From Dehalogenimonas etheniformans (GTDB lineage Bacteria; Chloroflexota; Dehalococcoidia; Dehalococcoidales; Dehalococcoidaceae), in contig NZ_CP058566.2 of NCBI RefSeq assembly GCF_014672715.2, positions 1,612,001 through 1,676,000 of the forward strand: a stretch of 64,000 bases of DNA, given 5' to 3'. This document shows positions 52,547 through 60,353 of the stretch, in pieces. Made by a program: the position numbers and the translations under genes. Positions within the stretch are counted from its first letter, which is position 1. Each line of letters starts with the position of its first letter. The notes below the pieces were generated by a model. The model worked only from the letters and a program-made list of their open reading frames with translations. It was not told where the DNA came from and did not search any database.

Positions 52547-52989
52547 GTGGACAAAGGTGCCCTGGATGTGGAGGATATATTTGGGTAGATGGAATATGCC
52601 AATCATGTGGTTATTCACCCAAGGCGAAGCCGAAGTTTGAGTTTGAAAAAGTGGATGTATTCAAACTCGCCAAGGGGCTAAAAGCCAAAGAAGAGGCAAA
52701 TGCTAACAAATCGGGCGAAACTCAATCGCCTCCTAAACAAATAGCGGCGAGTACGAGGGAAGTCGCAATGTCAGAAATCCTAAAAAATGCGGGTCGACAC
52801 TTCGTGGACATCAATGGACACTATGAAGTTGTGGTTGATGGAGACATGGTCACGATCAACACCATTCATGATGAAAGTGGTCGAGTAGTTGCAAAAGCCA
52901 TGTTTGATGGCTCTGAATGGGGAAGGATTGTGGCGTGGGTTGAATGGGCAAAACATGATTGGAATACACAATCTGAAGGTAGATCGTAA
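52543..52989 (+). CDS. Zinc-ribbon protein with unassigned C-terminal domain
   Basis: A 148-residue protein opening with CPGCGGYIWVDGICQSCGYS (zinc ribbon). A Lys-rich linker and an alpha/beta domain of about 75 residues follow (GHYEVVVDGDMVTINTIHDE). The start is GTG, within the upstream stop region. Translational coupling to the double zinc-ribbon gene suggests they work together. Confidence 0.65.
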   Translation: MSGQRCPGCGGYIWVDGICQSCGYSPKAKPKFEFEKVDVFKLAKGLKAKEEANANKSGETQSPPKQIAASTREVAMSEILKNAGRHFVDINGHYEVVVDGDMVTINTIHDESGRVVAKAMFDGSEWGRIVAWVEWAKHDWNTQSEGRS

Positions 52990-53074
52990 TTACCAATTCT
53001 ATTGTTCGGATCAATCAAACAGTTCCATTGAACTCGCAGATGAGTCTGTAGATGCGTTTTTCGAACTCGATTAA
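52990..53074 (+). pseudogene. Possible DNA methyltransferase remnant
   Basis: The DNA reads YQFYCSDQSNSSIELADESVD before a stop. This resembles the segment just before the catalytic DPPY motif of many DNA methyltransferases (residues like LPDESVD). The catalytic motif itself is missing. The evidence is a short similarity judged by eye. Confidence 0.3.
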
Positions 53075-53205
53075 ATATCCTAAATTATTTCTAATTCATT
53101 ATTTGCATGTATCGGTTCACGTTCGTTTTAGCTTTGGGATTTTGCTCTTGACAAACGGGTTGCTTATGATTTAATTAAATCGGTGACTAAAAGGAGGGCA
53201 TGTTA

Positions 53206-53328
53206 ATGAAAGGCGTACCGACTCAAAAAGAAGGAAACATAGCACGACCCGTATGGACAAAAGGTGGACCTCGACCTGACAAGTCAGGAGATGGTGCTGC
53301 TGTAAGACCGTCTAAAACCAAACGCTAA
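53206..53328 (+). CDS. Forty-residue basic peptide
   Basis: Encodes MKGVPTQKEGNIARPVWTKG and 20 more residues rich in Lys, Arg, Gly and Pro. AAGGAGGG lies 7 bases before the ATG. TTGACA (53149-53154) with TTAATT 17 bases later lies upstream. The strong ribosome binding site supports translation. It may be a small DNA- or RNA-binding peptide of the island. Confidence 0.55.
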   Translation: MKGVPTQKEGNIARPVWTKGGPRPDKSGDGAAVRPSKTKR

Positions 53329-53806
53329 TCGTCTTTCTGATTACTAGATATAGGTTCCCATTTAGGAAACTCTTCTCGGCTTTGGGGGCTTTAGCTTTAC
53401 GGACCGGCGCACCTTTTTATGAATCAGGCGAGCCTGGCAGTGAGACATCCATAATGAAAGACCGAGTCATGACATAGGTCATATGTGATAAATGACTCAT
53501 ATAGTCATGTAGGCTAAAGACACATGGGTTGTCGGGGAGTGTCGGTAGCCGAGTCATATAGTCATGAATGATAAAAGACTCATGGGTTGTCGGGGAATGT
53601 CGTTATAATGCTACCCCATTTGCATCAAGAACATGGTAACCCTTTAGCCCAACAATTCAACATTTTGTTGGTTTGCCGCTTTTGGTCAATTACCGTGCAC
53701 ATAATCGCCTTTTCTCGCCGGCCTTGACTATATCTATAAGACGAATATACTTAACCACAAATATCTCGAGAGGCGCGGGTTTTTGGGAAGAGTTCCGATT
53801 ACTATC
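53329..53806. other. Intergenic region with AGTCAT-type repeats
   Basis: Holds the direct repeats described separately and no gene with family features. A TATAAT box lies at 53604-53609 and a longer open frame at 53673 has no conserved content. Confidence 0.5.
53464..53604. repeat. Direct repeats with AGTCAT/ATGACT units
   Basis: Two ~54-base copies (53494-53547 and 53551-53604, period 57) share GACTCATATAGTCATG, a spacer and CATGGGTTGTCGGGGA.TGTCG. Extra AGTCAT or GGTCAT units precede them (from 53464). ATGACTCATATAGTCAT is nearly palindromic. Such iterated sites bind replication initiators or regulators. Confidence 0.75.
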
Positions 53807-54127
53807 ATGGGATTTCGTTGTGAATGTTGCACATACGAATGGATACCAAAAGATTTCCAGGAGCCAGAGGCTTGTCCAAAGTGCAATAGCGATGTTTGGA
53901 ATGTCCCCCTCAAAAATACACTGATTACTTATGAAGAATTCAGAGATCGCGTAAAACAAATACTTTTAAAATCGCGTTCTCGGATGACATGGACTGAAAT
54001 TCGCACGGGTGCTCAACTCCCTCAGAAGTTCCCCAATAATCAATGGGTACACAAAATGGAAAACGACATAGGTTTATCCAGACAGAAAGATGCACACGGA
54101 ATAATCCAATGGGAAATAAAGGTATGA
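53807..54127 (+). CDS. Zinc-ribbon and helix-turn-helix-like protein
   Basis: A 106-residue protein. The N-terminal CECCTYEW...CPKCNSDVWNVP is a rubredoxin-like zinc site found in many small prokaryotic proteins. The C-terminal part (LLKSRSRMTWTEIRTGAQLPQKFPNNQWVH) looks like a winged helix. It may be a small regulator. The ATG at 53807 is preferred over an upstream start with extra residues. Confidence 0.7.
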   Translation: MGFRCECCTYEWIPKDFQEPEACPKCNSDVWNVPLKNTLITYEEFRDRVKQILLKSRSRMTWTEIRTGAQLPQKFPNNQWVHKMENDIGLSRQKDAHGIIQWEIKV

Positions 54128-54149
54128 GCGAAAAATCAAGGTTTTGAAT

Positions 54150-54665
54150 ATGTTTTTGGATCTTCCTGAAAAAACCCCTCTTGAACAACGCAAAGGGAAA
54201 AATTATTGGAATAGTTCTCATTTTTGCTCCGAGCCTGATTTTTTCACAATTGGTTATTCTGGTCATACCATCCAAAGTTTCATTAATACTCTAAAAGCAG
54301 CAGGTGTCGTCACATTAGTCGATGTTAGGTATTTACCTGTGAGCCGATTTAAGCCAGCGTTTAGTAAAACCAATTTAAAAAATGCTCTTGAGGCTAATGG
54401 GATCCTTTACAGTCATCGCCCCGAATGGGGTATTCCCCGTGAAATCAGAGCCTTCAGCATTGGGAAGCAGTCTCGTGGTGATATTTGGCTTTGGTACGAT
54501 TCTAACGTTTTGCCCAAAATCGCCGGTGATAATCTTAATGTATTTTTTAACTCACTTGAGCATCCCGTTGCATTTATGTGCATGGAGCTTGATCCGACAG
54601 AATGCCACAGGCATAGGATTTTTTTAGGCCTCGAACGAATAGGGTTGGGTGGGCGTGACCTTTAG
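54150..54665 (+). CDS. DUF488 family protein
   Basis: A protein of about 171 residues. It has the family start FFTIGYSGHTIQSFINTLKAAGVVTLVDVRYLPVSRF and the C-terminal motif ELDPTECHRHRI. The DVR...SR and CHR residues are conserved in DUF488, which is widespread and often found near defence or repair genes. The biochemical role is unknown. It is followed after 18 bases by the next gene. Confidence 0.85.
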   Translation: MFLDLPEKTPLEQRKGKNYWNSSHFCSEPDFFTIGYSGHTIQSFINTLKAAGVVTLVDVRYLPVSRFKPAFSKTNLKNALEANGILYSHRPEWGIPREIRAFSIGKQSRGDIWLWYDSNVLPKIAGDNLNVFFNSLEHPVAFMCMELDPTECHRHRIFLGLERIGLGGRDL

Positions 54666-54683
54666 GAGAACGAGGAGTCCTTG

Positions 54684-55484
54684 ATGACTGATGTTGAAAA
54701 ATGGACGAAAAAGAAAATCCTTATCACGGTTCGCACTTATCCAATACCATCGTCAAAAGACATAGAGGTGTCATGCACAGCCGGAATTACCGAAGACGGT
54801 AACTGGATAAGGATATTCCCGGTCCCATTCAGATTTCTGAATGAAGATCAACGATTTAAGAAGTATCAGACGATAGAAGCCAACCTTATTAAAGCTAAAT
54901 CCGATACGAGAGCTGAAAGTTATAGGGTGAACGTCGAAACAATTAAAGTTATAAGTGATTCGATCGGCACTGATAATTGTTGGGCCGCAAGGAAATCCAA
55001 GGTCCTTCCATTGAAGGCTTTGTCCCTTTGTGCTTTGCAACGGGAACGGAATCTTTCATTATTTCCAACATTAGGATTCTTTAAACCGAATAGAATCAAG
55101 CGACTGATCATAGAACCCACGAACCCTGAATGGACCATGGAGGAACTCTCTAAGTTGCGTCAATATCCCCTGTTTGGGAAGTTGCCCAAAGAGGAATTGA
55201 AGAAAGTCCCGTACTCTTTCAAATACGAGTTTGAATGCGAAGATGATAACTGTAAATCGCATATTCTATCTTGCACCGATTGGGAAATGGGAGCCTCATT
55301 CCATAATTGGAAAGATAAATATGGATCTAGTTGGGAAGAACATTTTAGGGCAAAATACGAAAAGGAAATGATTGAGACCAACGACACGCATTTTTATGTT
55401 GGCACCGTCCACCAGCATCCAGATGCTTGGATCATTGTTGGTTTATTTTATCCAAACAAAACGAGTCAGCTATCATTGTTCTGA
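54684..55484 (+). CDS. Partner protein of DUF488 (unassigned family)
   Basis: A 266-residue soluble protein beginning MTDVEKWTKKKILITVRTYP with CTAGITEDGNWIRIFPVPFR early on. The EDGxWIRxxPVPFR pattern is one I recognise from proteins encoded next to DUF488 genes, but I know no assigned function. Cysteines in CEDDNCKSHILSC could bind a metal. The ATG at 54684 follows GAGGAGTCC. Confidence 0.6.
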   Translation: MTDVEKWTKKKILITVRTYPIPSSKDIEVSCTAGITEDGNWIRIFPVPFRFLNEDQRFKKYQTIEANLIKAKSDTRAESYRVNVETIKVISDSIGTDNCWAARKSKVLPLKALSLCALQRERNLSLFPTLGFFKPNRIKRLIIEPTNPEWTMEELSKLRQYPLFGKLPKEELKKVPYSFKYEFECEDDNCKSHILSCTDWEMGASFHNWKDKYGSSWEEHFRAKYEKEMIETNDTHFYVGTVHQHPDAWIIVGLFYPNKTSQLSLF

Positions 55485-55561
55485 ATTCTTGAATATTGGA
55501 TTATTCGTTCTTGATTAGATTTACTAACACGCTCTCGAAATGAAACGAATATCTAAACAAT

Positions 55562-56020
55562 ATGGAAACTGACAACTCAACATTCCTCGAGTGTCCAAGT
55601 GAAGAACTCTGGGAATCTCGACGGCAATGGTTTGAGACACTATCGGAAAGCACAGCCGGAGAAGCTGCATATGTGGTTAGCGAACAAGCTTGTGCTTTGA
55701 TTGGAGAAGTTCAAACGGCGTTTTGTGCAGGCGTTTGGGTCGCAGTGGTCCTTTTAGCTATGGCGGTTGTTGACAGCCAACTTCGCGAAACTGAACTTCC
55801 CGATTACAAGGGGAATACGAAAGATCTTCTTTCAATTGTAGGAGCCAACGAAGCTCTACAAGGTCTACGGATAAGGAGGAATTCATTCGTACACGTTGAT
55901 CCTAAAAACCCTGCAATCACCGTCGATCAGCAATGGAATGATAGGCAAAAACTTGAGAACGAAGCTAGAGAGGCTGTGAAGCTTATGTTTGAAGCTTTCT
56001 ACCTTGGATCTTGGGTATAG
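55562..56020 (+). CDS. HEPN-like protein with RNxxxH motif
   Basis: A 152-residue helical protein. R106-N107-x3-H111 in RRNSFVH is the classic catalytic motif of HEPN RNases, and the following VDPKNPAITVDQQW is common in DUF4145-like members. The middle contains a hydrophobic helix (FCAGVWVAVVLLAMAVVD). HEPN proteins act as toxins or in defence. The gene is convergent with a nucleotidyltransferase, the type of partner HEPN toxins often have, but that partner is in a different operon. Confidence 0.6.
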   Translation: METDNSTFLECPSEELWESRRQWFETLSESTAGEAAYVVSEQACALIGEVQTAFCAGVWVAVVLLAMAVVDSQLRETELPDYKGNTKDLLSIVGANEALQGLRIRRNSFVHVDPKNPAITVDQQWNDRQKLENEAREAVKLMFEAFYLGSWV

Positions 56021-56117
56021 TCCGAATAGAACCAATGAAATTTAAACCCGTTAGGACATGCCAAAAAAAGAATCGGGATCGAAATGATCCCATAGTGTTA
56101 ATGTGTTTTTCTTATAA

Positions 56118-56981
56118 CTATTCAACAAACAAATGAAAGGCTAATTTTGGTAATTCATTTTCTTCCCACAGAGTCAATTGAGGAAGTGACGGAAGAAGTA
56201 TCGGATCCTCACGTTTTTCCCGCAAACTCTTGGAGATATGTTGCAACCATACCCTCATGACCCCAACGTCATAACGAATACGGTTGTAGTGTTTCAATTG
56301 AACCTTCTGAAGTTCCGCATCAGATAGGGAGCCTCCGACATTCGTCAAATAACTTGCCAATTTTGGTCCAATGGCGAAATGTGTATCCGATGCTAAGACT
56401 AGGGCACGAACAACGCACAAGGCAGGAAATTGATTATTTTCATTGTTGATCTCTAAAATCCTGTCAACGATACCGTCAAAGAATTGGTCATTATCAGAAT
56501 AGATTTTTCTCGCTTGGCCTCTCGTCGTCCAAGCGTCCACGGCAACAGCCTCAAGGTTAAAAAACGTCGTCGAGGGCAAAGATTCAAATCGTGCACTCAT
56601 TATTTGGCATTCACGAAATGCCATTGTTTGTTCAAGTGGCCAGATATCAAACTGCCAATGAGAACGCTTCATACTGAGTCCACCAAACCGGGTTTCTCTA
56701 GTAAAATATTCTTGAAACTGTTCTCGTAATTGATCCAAAGATGCACCCGAGACAACAATATCGATATCACGTGGTCTACCAAACTTCCCGGTTTTCAATC
56801 GGGATAACAATAACGACCGAAGCGTTCCGCCAAAAAACACCGCTCGGGTGCTGGAAATTTGAAGATCACGTATCGTTTCGACAATCGGAGCGATCCATAA
56901 TACATCTCTTCGGGAACACAACGATGAGATATCGTGAATTAGTTCGTTTTTTAATTCTGATATTAGGATTTTTCTATCCAT
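56118..56981 (-). CDS. Nucleotidyltransferase-fold protein
   Basis: A 287-residue protein of the polymerase-beta superfamily. The glycine pair and first acidic residues are FFGGTLRSLLLSRLKTGKFGRPRDIDIVVSG (G51, G52, D72, D74) and the third acidic residue is in WQFDIWPLEQT (D112). This is a complete nucleotidyltransferase triad, similar to CCA-adding or poly(A) polymerase heads and to MNT antitoxins. The C-terminal half is helical. Its ATG lies 8 bases inside the dNTPase gene, so the two are made together. Confidence 0.7.
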   Translation of the reverse strand: MDRKILISELKNELIHDISSLCSRRDVLWIAPIVETIRDLQISSTRAVFFGGTLRSLLLSRLKTGKFGRPRDIDIVVSGASLDQLREQFQEYFTRETRFGGLSMKRSHWQFDIWPLEQTMAFRECQIMSARFESLPSTTFFNLEAVAVDAWTTRGQARKIYSDNDQFFDGIVDRILEINNENNQFPALCVVRALVLASDTHFAIGPKLASYLTNVGGSLSDAELQKVQLKHYNRIRYDVGVMRVWLQHISKSLREKREDPILLPSLPQLTLWEENELPKLAFHLFVE

Positions 56982-58356
56982 TTGTTAGTTCGGTGTGTAA
57001 TCTCTTAGCGAACGTATCCGTCATACCGCATATATAGTCGGTCATAAGTTGCAACCGATGATAGTTTTGGGGTAGCTCAGGTAATGTCTGAACAGAATTC
57101 AAGAACACTTGACGATAGTTATCAGAAAATAGCGCTCCGACTTTACCCTCAAATGAGCTTGTCTTTGGCAATCTATCTAGAGGTAAGTTTCTCGCTCCTT
57201 CCCAAAAAATATCCATAAGATCACAAATTACATGGTGACCCATTAATTCCAATTTTAAATTTGATGAGGTGCAGTACACTTTTTTTTGCCCAATGGACTT
57301 CAATTCCTCAACTAGGGCAGATGCATCACAATCTTTGATTAATTCATTTCTATAATCACCCGCCATAATTTCATCATATCGGGAGATGAATACCTTTATT
57401 ACTGAACTTACCATTACCTGAATGGCAGCAGTACGGAATGCTGATGCATAAGTATAGCCTGGCAGATTATCATCAACCTTATCTTTTCCAGCCTTCAATA
57501 TTGTGACCATACCTTCGATGGCGGATTTAATATTTGCATCATGTTTACTGACTAAACAATCATCGATATCGCTCCAGCGTACAATCCCCTTTTTTACAGC
57601 GTCTTCGATGTCAGCGACCGAGTAAACGATGTCGTCTGCAGCCTCAATTAGGTAAGTTAGGGGGTTTCTTGCGTTTCCAGTCCCCGAGCGTTCTCTAATA
57701 TTTTGCACAATGTTTGTTTCCGACGTAAAAAATCCTAGTTTGGACTTCGCGTGATCTATTCCTTCCTTATTAACCTCATTAGAGGAAGCAGTATACTTAC
57801 ATGATGCAGAAAGAGTCCCAAACGTCAAATTGAGGCCATTGAAGTCCGCGAGGATTTGGAGCTTGGTCAATAGTCGCAAGGATTGAGCATTCCCATCAAA
57901 TAGCAAAAAATCTTGGGCGAGTTCATTTCTATCGGCCAGAAATTTTGTAAGTTTATCGTCACCAAATCTCGTCTTGAACCAATCACGAATAGCATCTTCA
58001 CCGCTATGTCCGAACGGAGGATTCCCCAAGTCATGAATTAAACCGCACGTGCTACAAATTGCTTCAATTAACCTCTCCATTCCGCTCGAAACGTGGTCTT
58101 CTTTGAGGAGCCACTGTCCAACAGAAATACCAAGCCCGCGTGAGACTGAAGATACTTCGAGAGAATGCGTTAATCTTGTTCTTACCGCGTCGTTAGGCTC
58201 GAGAGGAAATACCTGAGCCTTATCTTGAAGCCTTTTGACTGGTGTAGAAAAAATTGTTCTATCGTAGTCTCTCTCAAATTCGGTTCTATGATCTTTAGGG
58301 TTTGTTGACTCACGCGGTCTGTCTTTGCACAAAAGTTGTTTCCAAGTTGCAGTCAT
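56974..58356 (-). CDS. dNTP triphosphohydrolase (dGTPase family)
   Basis: A 460-residue HD-domain enzyme. Early motif RLQDKAQVFPL is followed by H64 in RTRLTHSLEVSSVSRGLG and the HD pair in CGLIHDLGNPPFGHSGEDAI (H108, D109, H117). The last metal ligand is in IEAADDIVYSVADIEDAVKKG. These are the hallmarks of dGTPases, which cleave dNTP to deoxynucleoside and triphosphate. Some family members starve phages of dNTPs. It is the first gene of an overlapping pair with the nucleotidyltransferase. Confidence 0.88.
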   Translation of the reverse strand: MTATWKQLLCKDRPRESTNPKDHRTEFERDYDRTIFSTPVKRLQDKAQVFPLEPNDAVRTRLTHSLEVSSVSRGLGISVGQWLLKEDHVSSGMERLIEAICSTCGLIHDLGNPPFGHSGEDAIRDWFKTRFGDDKLTKFLADRNELAQDFLLFDGNAQSLRLLTKLQILADFNGLNLTFGTLSASCKYTASSNEVNKEGIDHAKSKLGFFTSETNIVQNIRERSGTGNARNPLTYLIEAADDIVYSVADIEDAVKKGIVRWSDIDDCLVSKHDANIKSAIEGMVTILKAGKDKVDDNLPGYTYASAFRTAAIQVMVSSVIKVFISRYDEIMAGDYRNELIKDCDASALVEELKSIGQKKVYCTSSNLKLELMGHHVICDLMDIFWEGARNLPLDRLPKTSSFEGKVGALFSDNYRQVFLNSVQTLPELPQNYHRLQLMTDYICGMTDTFAKRLHTELTNG

Positions 58357-58787
58357 GCCTAACTCCTTATCAAACCGCGAAATTCAATAATTCCATAGCA
58401 TACGCAATTATCTAGGTTTACCGTAACGTTCTGAGCTTAAGCAATGACCTTCATAAATAATGGCATCATCGAAAAAGTTTGCTTAAAGCTACAACCCTGC
58501 AAATCGTTTGTCAATATCTGTTTTTAGTTTTGGGTGAATTCCCTCTCGGGAGCGCAACATTAATACAGTTGGTCAAATCGTGTTTCCCTTTGTTTCGATA
58601 GTTGCATCCGACTTTCTCATTAGAATCAACTGCCATAGTGGCGTTTTGATACATACTGGCTTATAAAAGGTGAGGCAGTAATGGGGGACCTTCGTCCAGT
58701 TGAGGAATAAAGAACGACACAATACGTCAAATTGGGGCATTAATGAGGAACCTTCAGATCCGTGGCGGCCAATAAAGGTATCTCCTA
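58357..58787. other. 430-bp island edge without a gene
   Basis: AT-rich DNA between the dNTPase gene and mnmA. No frame has family features. GAATTCCCT at 58537-58545 matches the T arm of tRNA-Glu over nine bases, too short to call an attachment site. It marks the change back to the GC-richer backbone. Confidence 0.5.
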
Positions 58788-59864
58788 TCATGTCATAACT
58801 CCAGACCCTAAGACTCGGTCGTCATCGTAAAAAACTACCGTCTGACCTGGCGCTGGTGCAATCTGAGGTTCTTTGAAGAGAACCATCACTCGATCAGTCC
58901 CTTCAGGTTCTAACAACACAGAAACCATCTTACCCGAGGATCGGATTTTTACGCCTGCTCCTAAACGAACCTTAATTCGTTCGACTGAGATCCAATTCAG
59001 GTCTTGCACGAGGACACTGGAACGCATTAGCGAGACTTTATCTCCGACTGTAAGACTATTCCGTATCGGGTCAATTTCTGTTACGTATAATGGTTCTGCA
59101 CCGCTAAGACCTAATCCGTGACGCTGGCCGATCGTGAAGAACGCCACTCCAGGATGAGTACCCACTTGTTTTCCATTCGCATCCAGAATCAGTCCATTAT
59201 CAGTTTTGCCTTTCAAGAGTTGGCCGTAACCCCCGGCAATAAAATTCTGACTTTCGGCTTTATCGGCTACCGGTAATTCGTATTTCTCAGCCAATCCCCG
59301 CACCTCTTCTTTGGTAAGTTCTCCAAGAGGGAATCGGATAATCTTGAGCTGATCTTGCGACAAACTTGATAGAAAATAAGTCTGATCTTTGTTTAGATCA
59401 CGGGCGCGAAGGAGTTGGTAACGACCGGAAAGATTGTCATATTCTGAGCGGGCATAGTGCCCCGTGGCGACGAAATCAAAATCCAGTCCGGAACTTCGAG
59501 CTCTATCGATGAGAATACCCAACTTAATGCCCTGGTTACAGCGAATACAAGGATTTGGCGTCCTGCCAGCCTGATATTCTGCTTCAAAATATCCCAGAAT
59601 GTCCGACTCGTATTCACGGCTGAGATCGAAAATTTCCAGGGGAATATCCAGCTTCTCAGCCACTTTGCGGGCATCTTCGATATCCTCGGATTCGCCGGGT
59701 CCGTAACAGCCGTGCCTCGTTCGGGTGTCCGCAGTCGGTCCATGACCCTTGTATATTTTCATCATGATGCCGGTGACTTCGTAGCCGTCATCCTTGAGCA
59801 GAGCCGCAGTCACGGCCGAATCGACGCCACCGCTCAAGGCAACGAGAACCTTTGGCATAATCAT
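58788..59864 (-). CDS. mnmA: tRNA-specific 2-thiouridylase
   Basis: A 358-residue ATP pyrophosphatase that puts sulfur on U34 of tRNAs for Glu, Gln and Lys. The PP-loop SGGVDSAVTAALLKDDGYEV is followed by the CYGPGESEDIEDARKVAEKL block and TPNPCIRCNQGIKLG (CxxC pair). The usual second catalytic cysteine, expected near SQ.ICF, is absent (SQNFIAGGYGQLL here). The start may be at the second Met (MPKVLVALSGG). It is last in the sulfur operon, 48 bases after iscU. Confidence 0.9.
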   Translation of the reverse strand: MIMPKVLVALSGGVDSAVTAALLKDDGYEVTGIMMKIYKGHGPTADTRTRHGCYGPGESEDIEDARKVAEKLDIPLEIFDLSREYESDILGYFEAEYQAGRTPNPCIRCNQGIKLGILIDRARSSGLDFDFVATGHYARSEYDNLSGRYQLLRARDLNKDQTYFLSSLSQDQLKIIRFPLGELTKEEVRGLAEKYELPVADKAESQNFIAGGYGQLLKGKTDNGLILDANGKQVGTHPGVAFFTIGQRHGLGLSGAEPLYVTEIDPIRNSLTVGDKVSLMRSSVLVQDLNWISVERIKVRLGAGVKIRSSGKMVSVLLEPEGTDRVMVLFKEPQIAPAPGQTVVFYDDDRVLGSGVMT

Positions 59865-59912
59865 TGATACAACATAGTTTTGATGGGAAAATATGAATTG
59901 ACGCGGAAATAG

Positions 59913-60344
59913 TTAATGGTGATGGTCGGACACTGTTACCTCGAGCGGAGGCTTTTCGCCTCGACGTTCGTAGTAGTTTTCAAGGGCTTTCTTCAAGGCT
60001 TCCTCCGCCAAGACTGAGCAATGCATTTTCACCGGCGGCAGGCCGCCCAGGGCTTCGGCCACTGTCCGGTTGGAGATTTCCAGCGCCTCAGCGATGGTCT
60101 TGCCCTTGACCATTTCCGTCACCATTGAACTGGTGGCGATGGCAGCTCCGCAGCCGAAAGTCTTGAAGGATGCATCGGTGATGACGCCGTCCTTGACCTT
60201 GATATAGAGCTCCATGACATCGCCGCATATAGGGTTGCCTACCCGGCCGATGCCATCGGGATTCTCCATTTCACCGATGTTGCGCGGATTTCTGACGTGA
60301 TCTATCACCAGGGGGCTATAGGCTGCGGGTCCAATATTTGCCAT
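59913..60344 (-). CDS. iscU: Fe-S cluster scaffold IscU/NifU-like
   Basis: A 143-residue scaffold for [2Fe-2S] and [4Fe-4S] assembly. The three cluster-binding cysteines are in GNPICGDVMELY, FKTFGCGAAIATSS and KMHCSVLAEEAL. The C-terminus is short and ends in three histidines. It starts 9 bases after iscS, its sulfur donor. Confidence 0.94.
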   Translation of the reverse strand: MANIGPAAYSPLVIDHVRNPRNIGEMENPDGIGRVGNPICGDVMELYIKVKDGVITDASFKTFGCGAAIATSSMVTEMVKGKTIAEALEISNRTVAEALGGLPPVKMHCSVLAEEALKKALENYYERRGEKPPLEVTVSDHHH

Positions 60345-60353
60345 AAATATCTC

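Noticed and set aside
53464-53604. CRISPR array
   Set aside because: Only two copies with an imperfect 57-base period, no unique spacers between identical repeats, and no cas genes in the window.
58537-58560. Possible attR site of the tRNA-Glu island (GAATTCCCTCTCGGG)
   Set aside because: Only nine consecutive bases match the tRNA 3' region; real attachment repeats of this kind are longer, so the island's right end is left open.
58573-58791. 72-codon minus frame upstream of the dNTPase gene
   Set aside because: No ribosome binding site or recognisable motif, and it overlaps the end of mnmA by a few bases; treated as chance.
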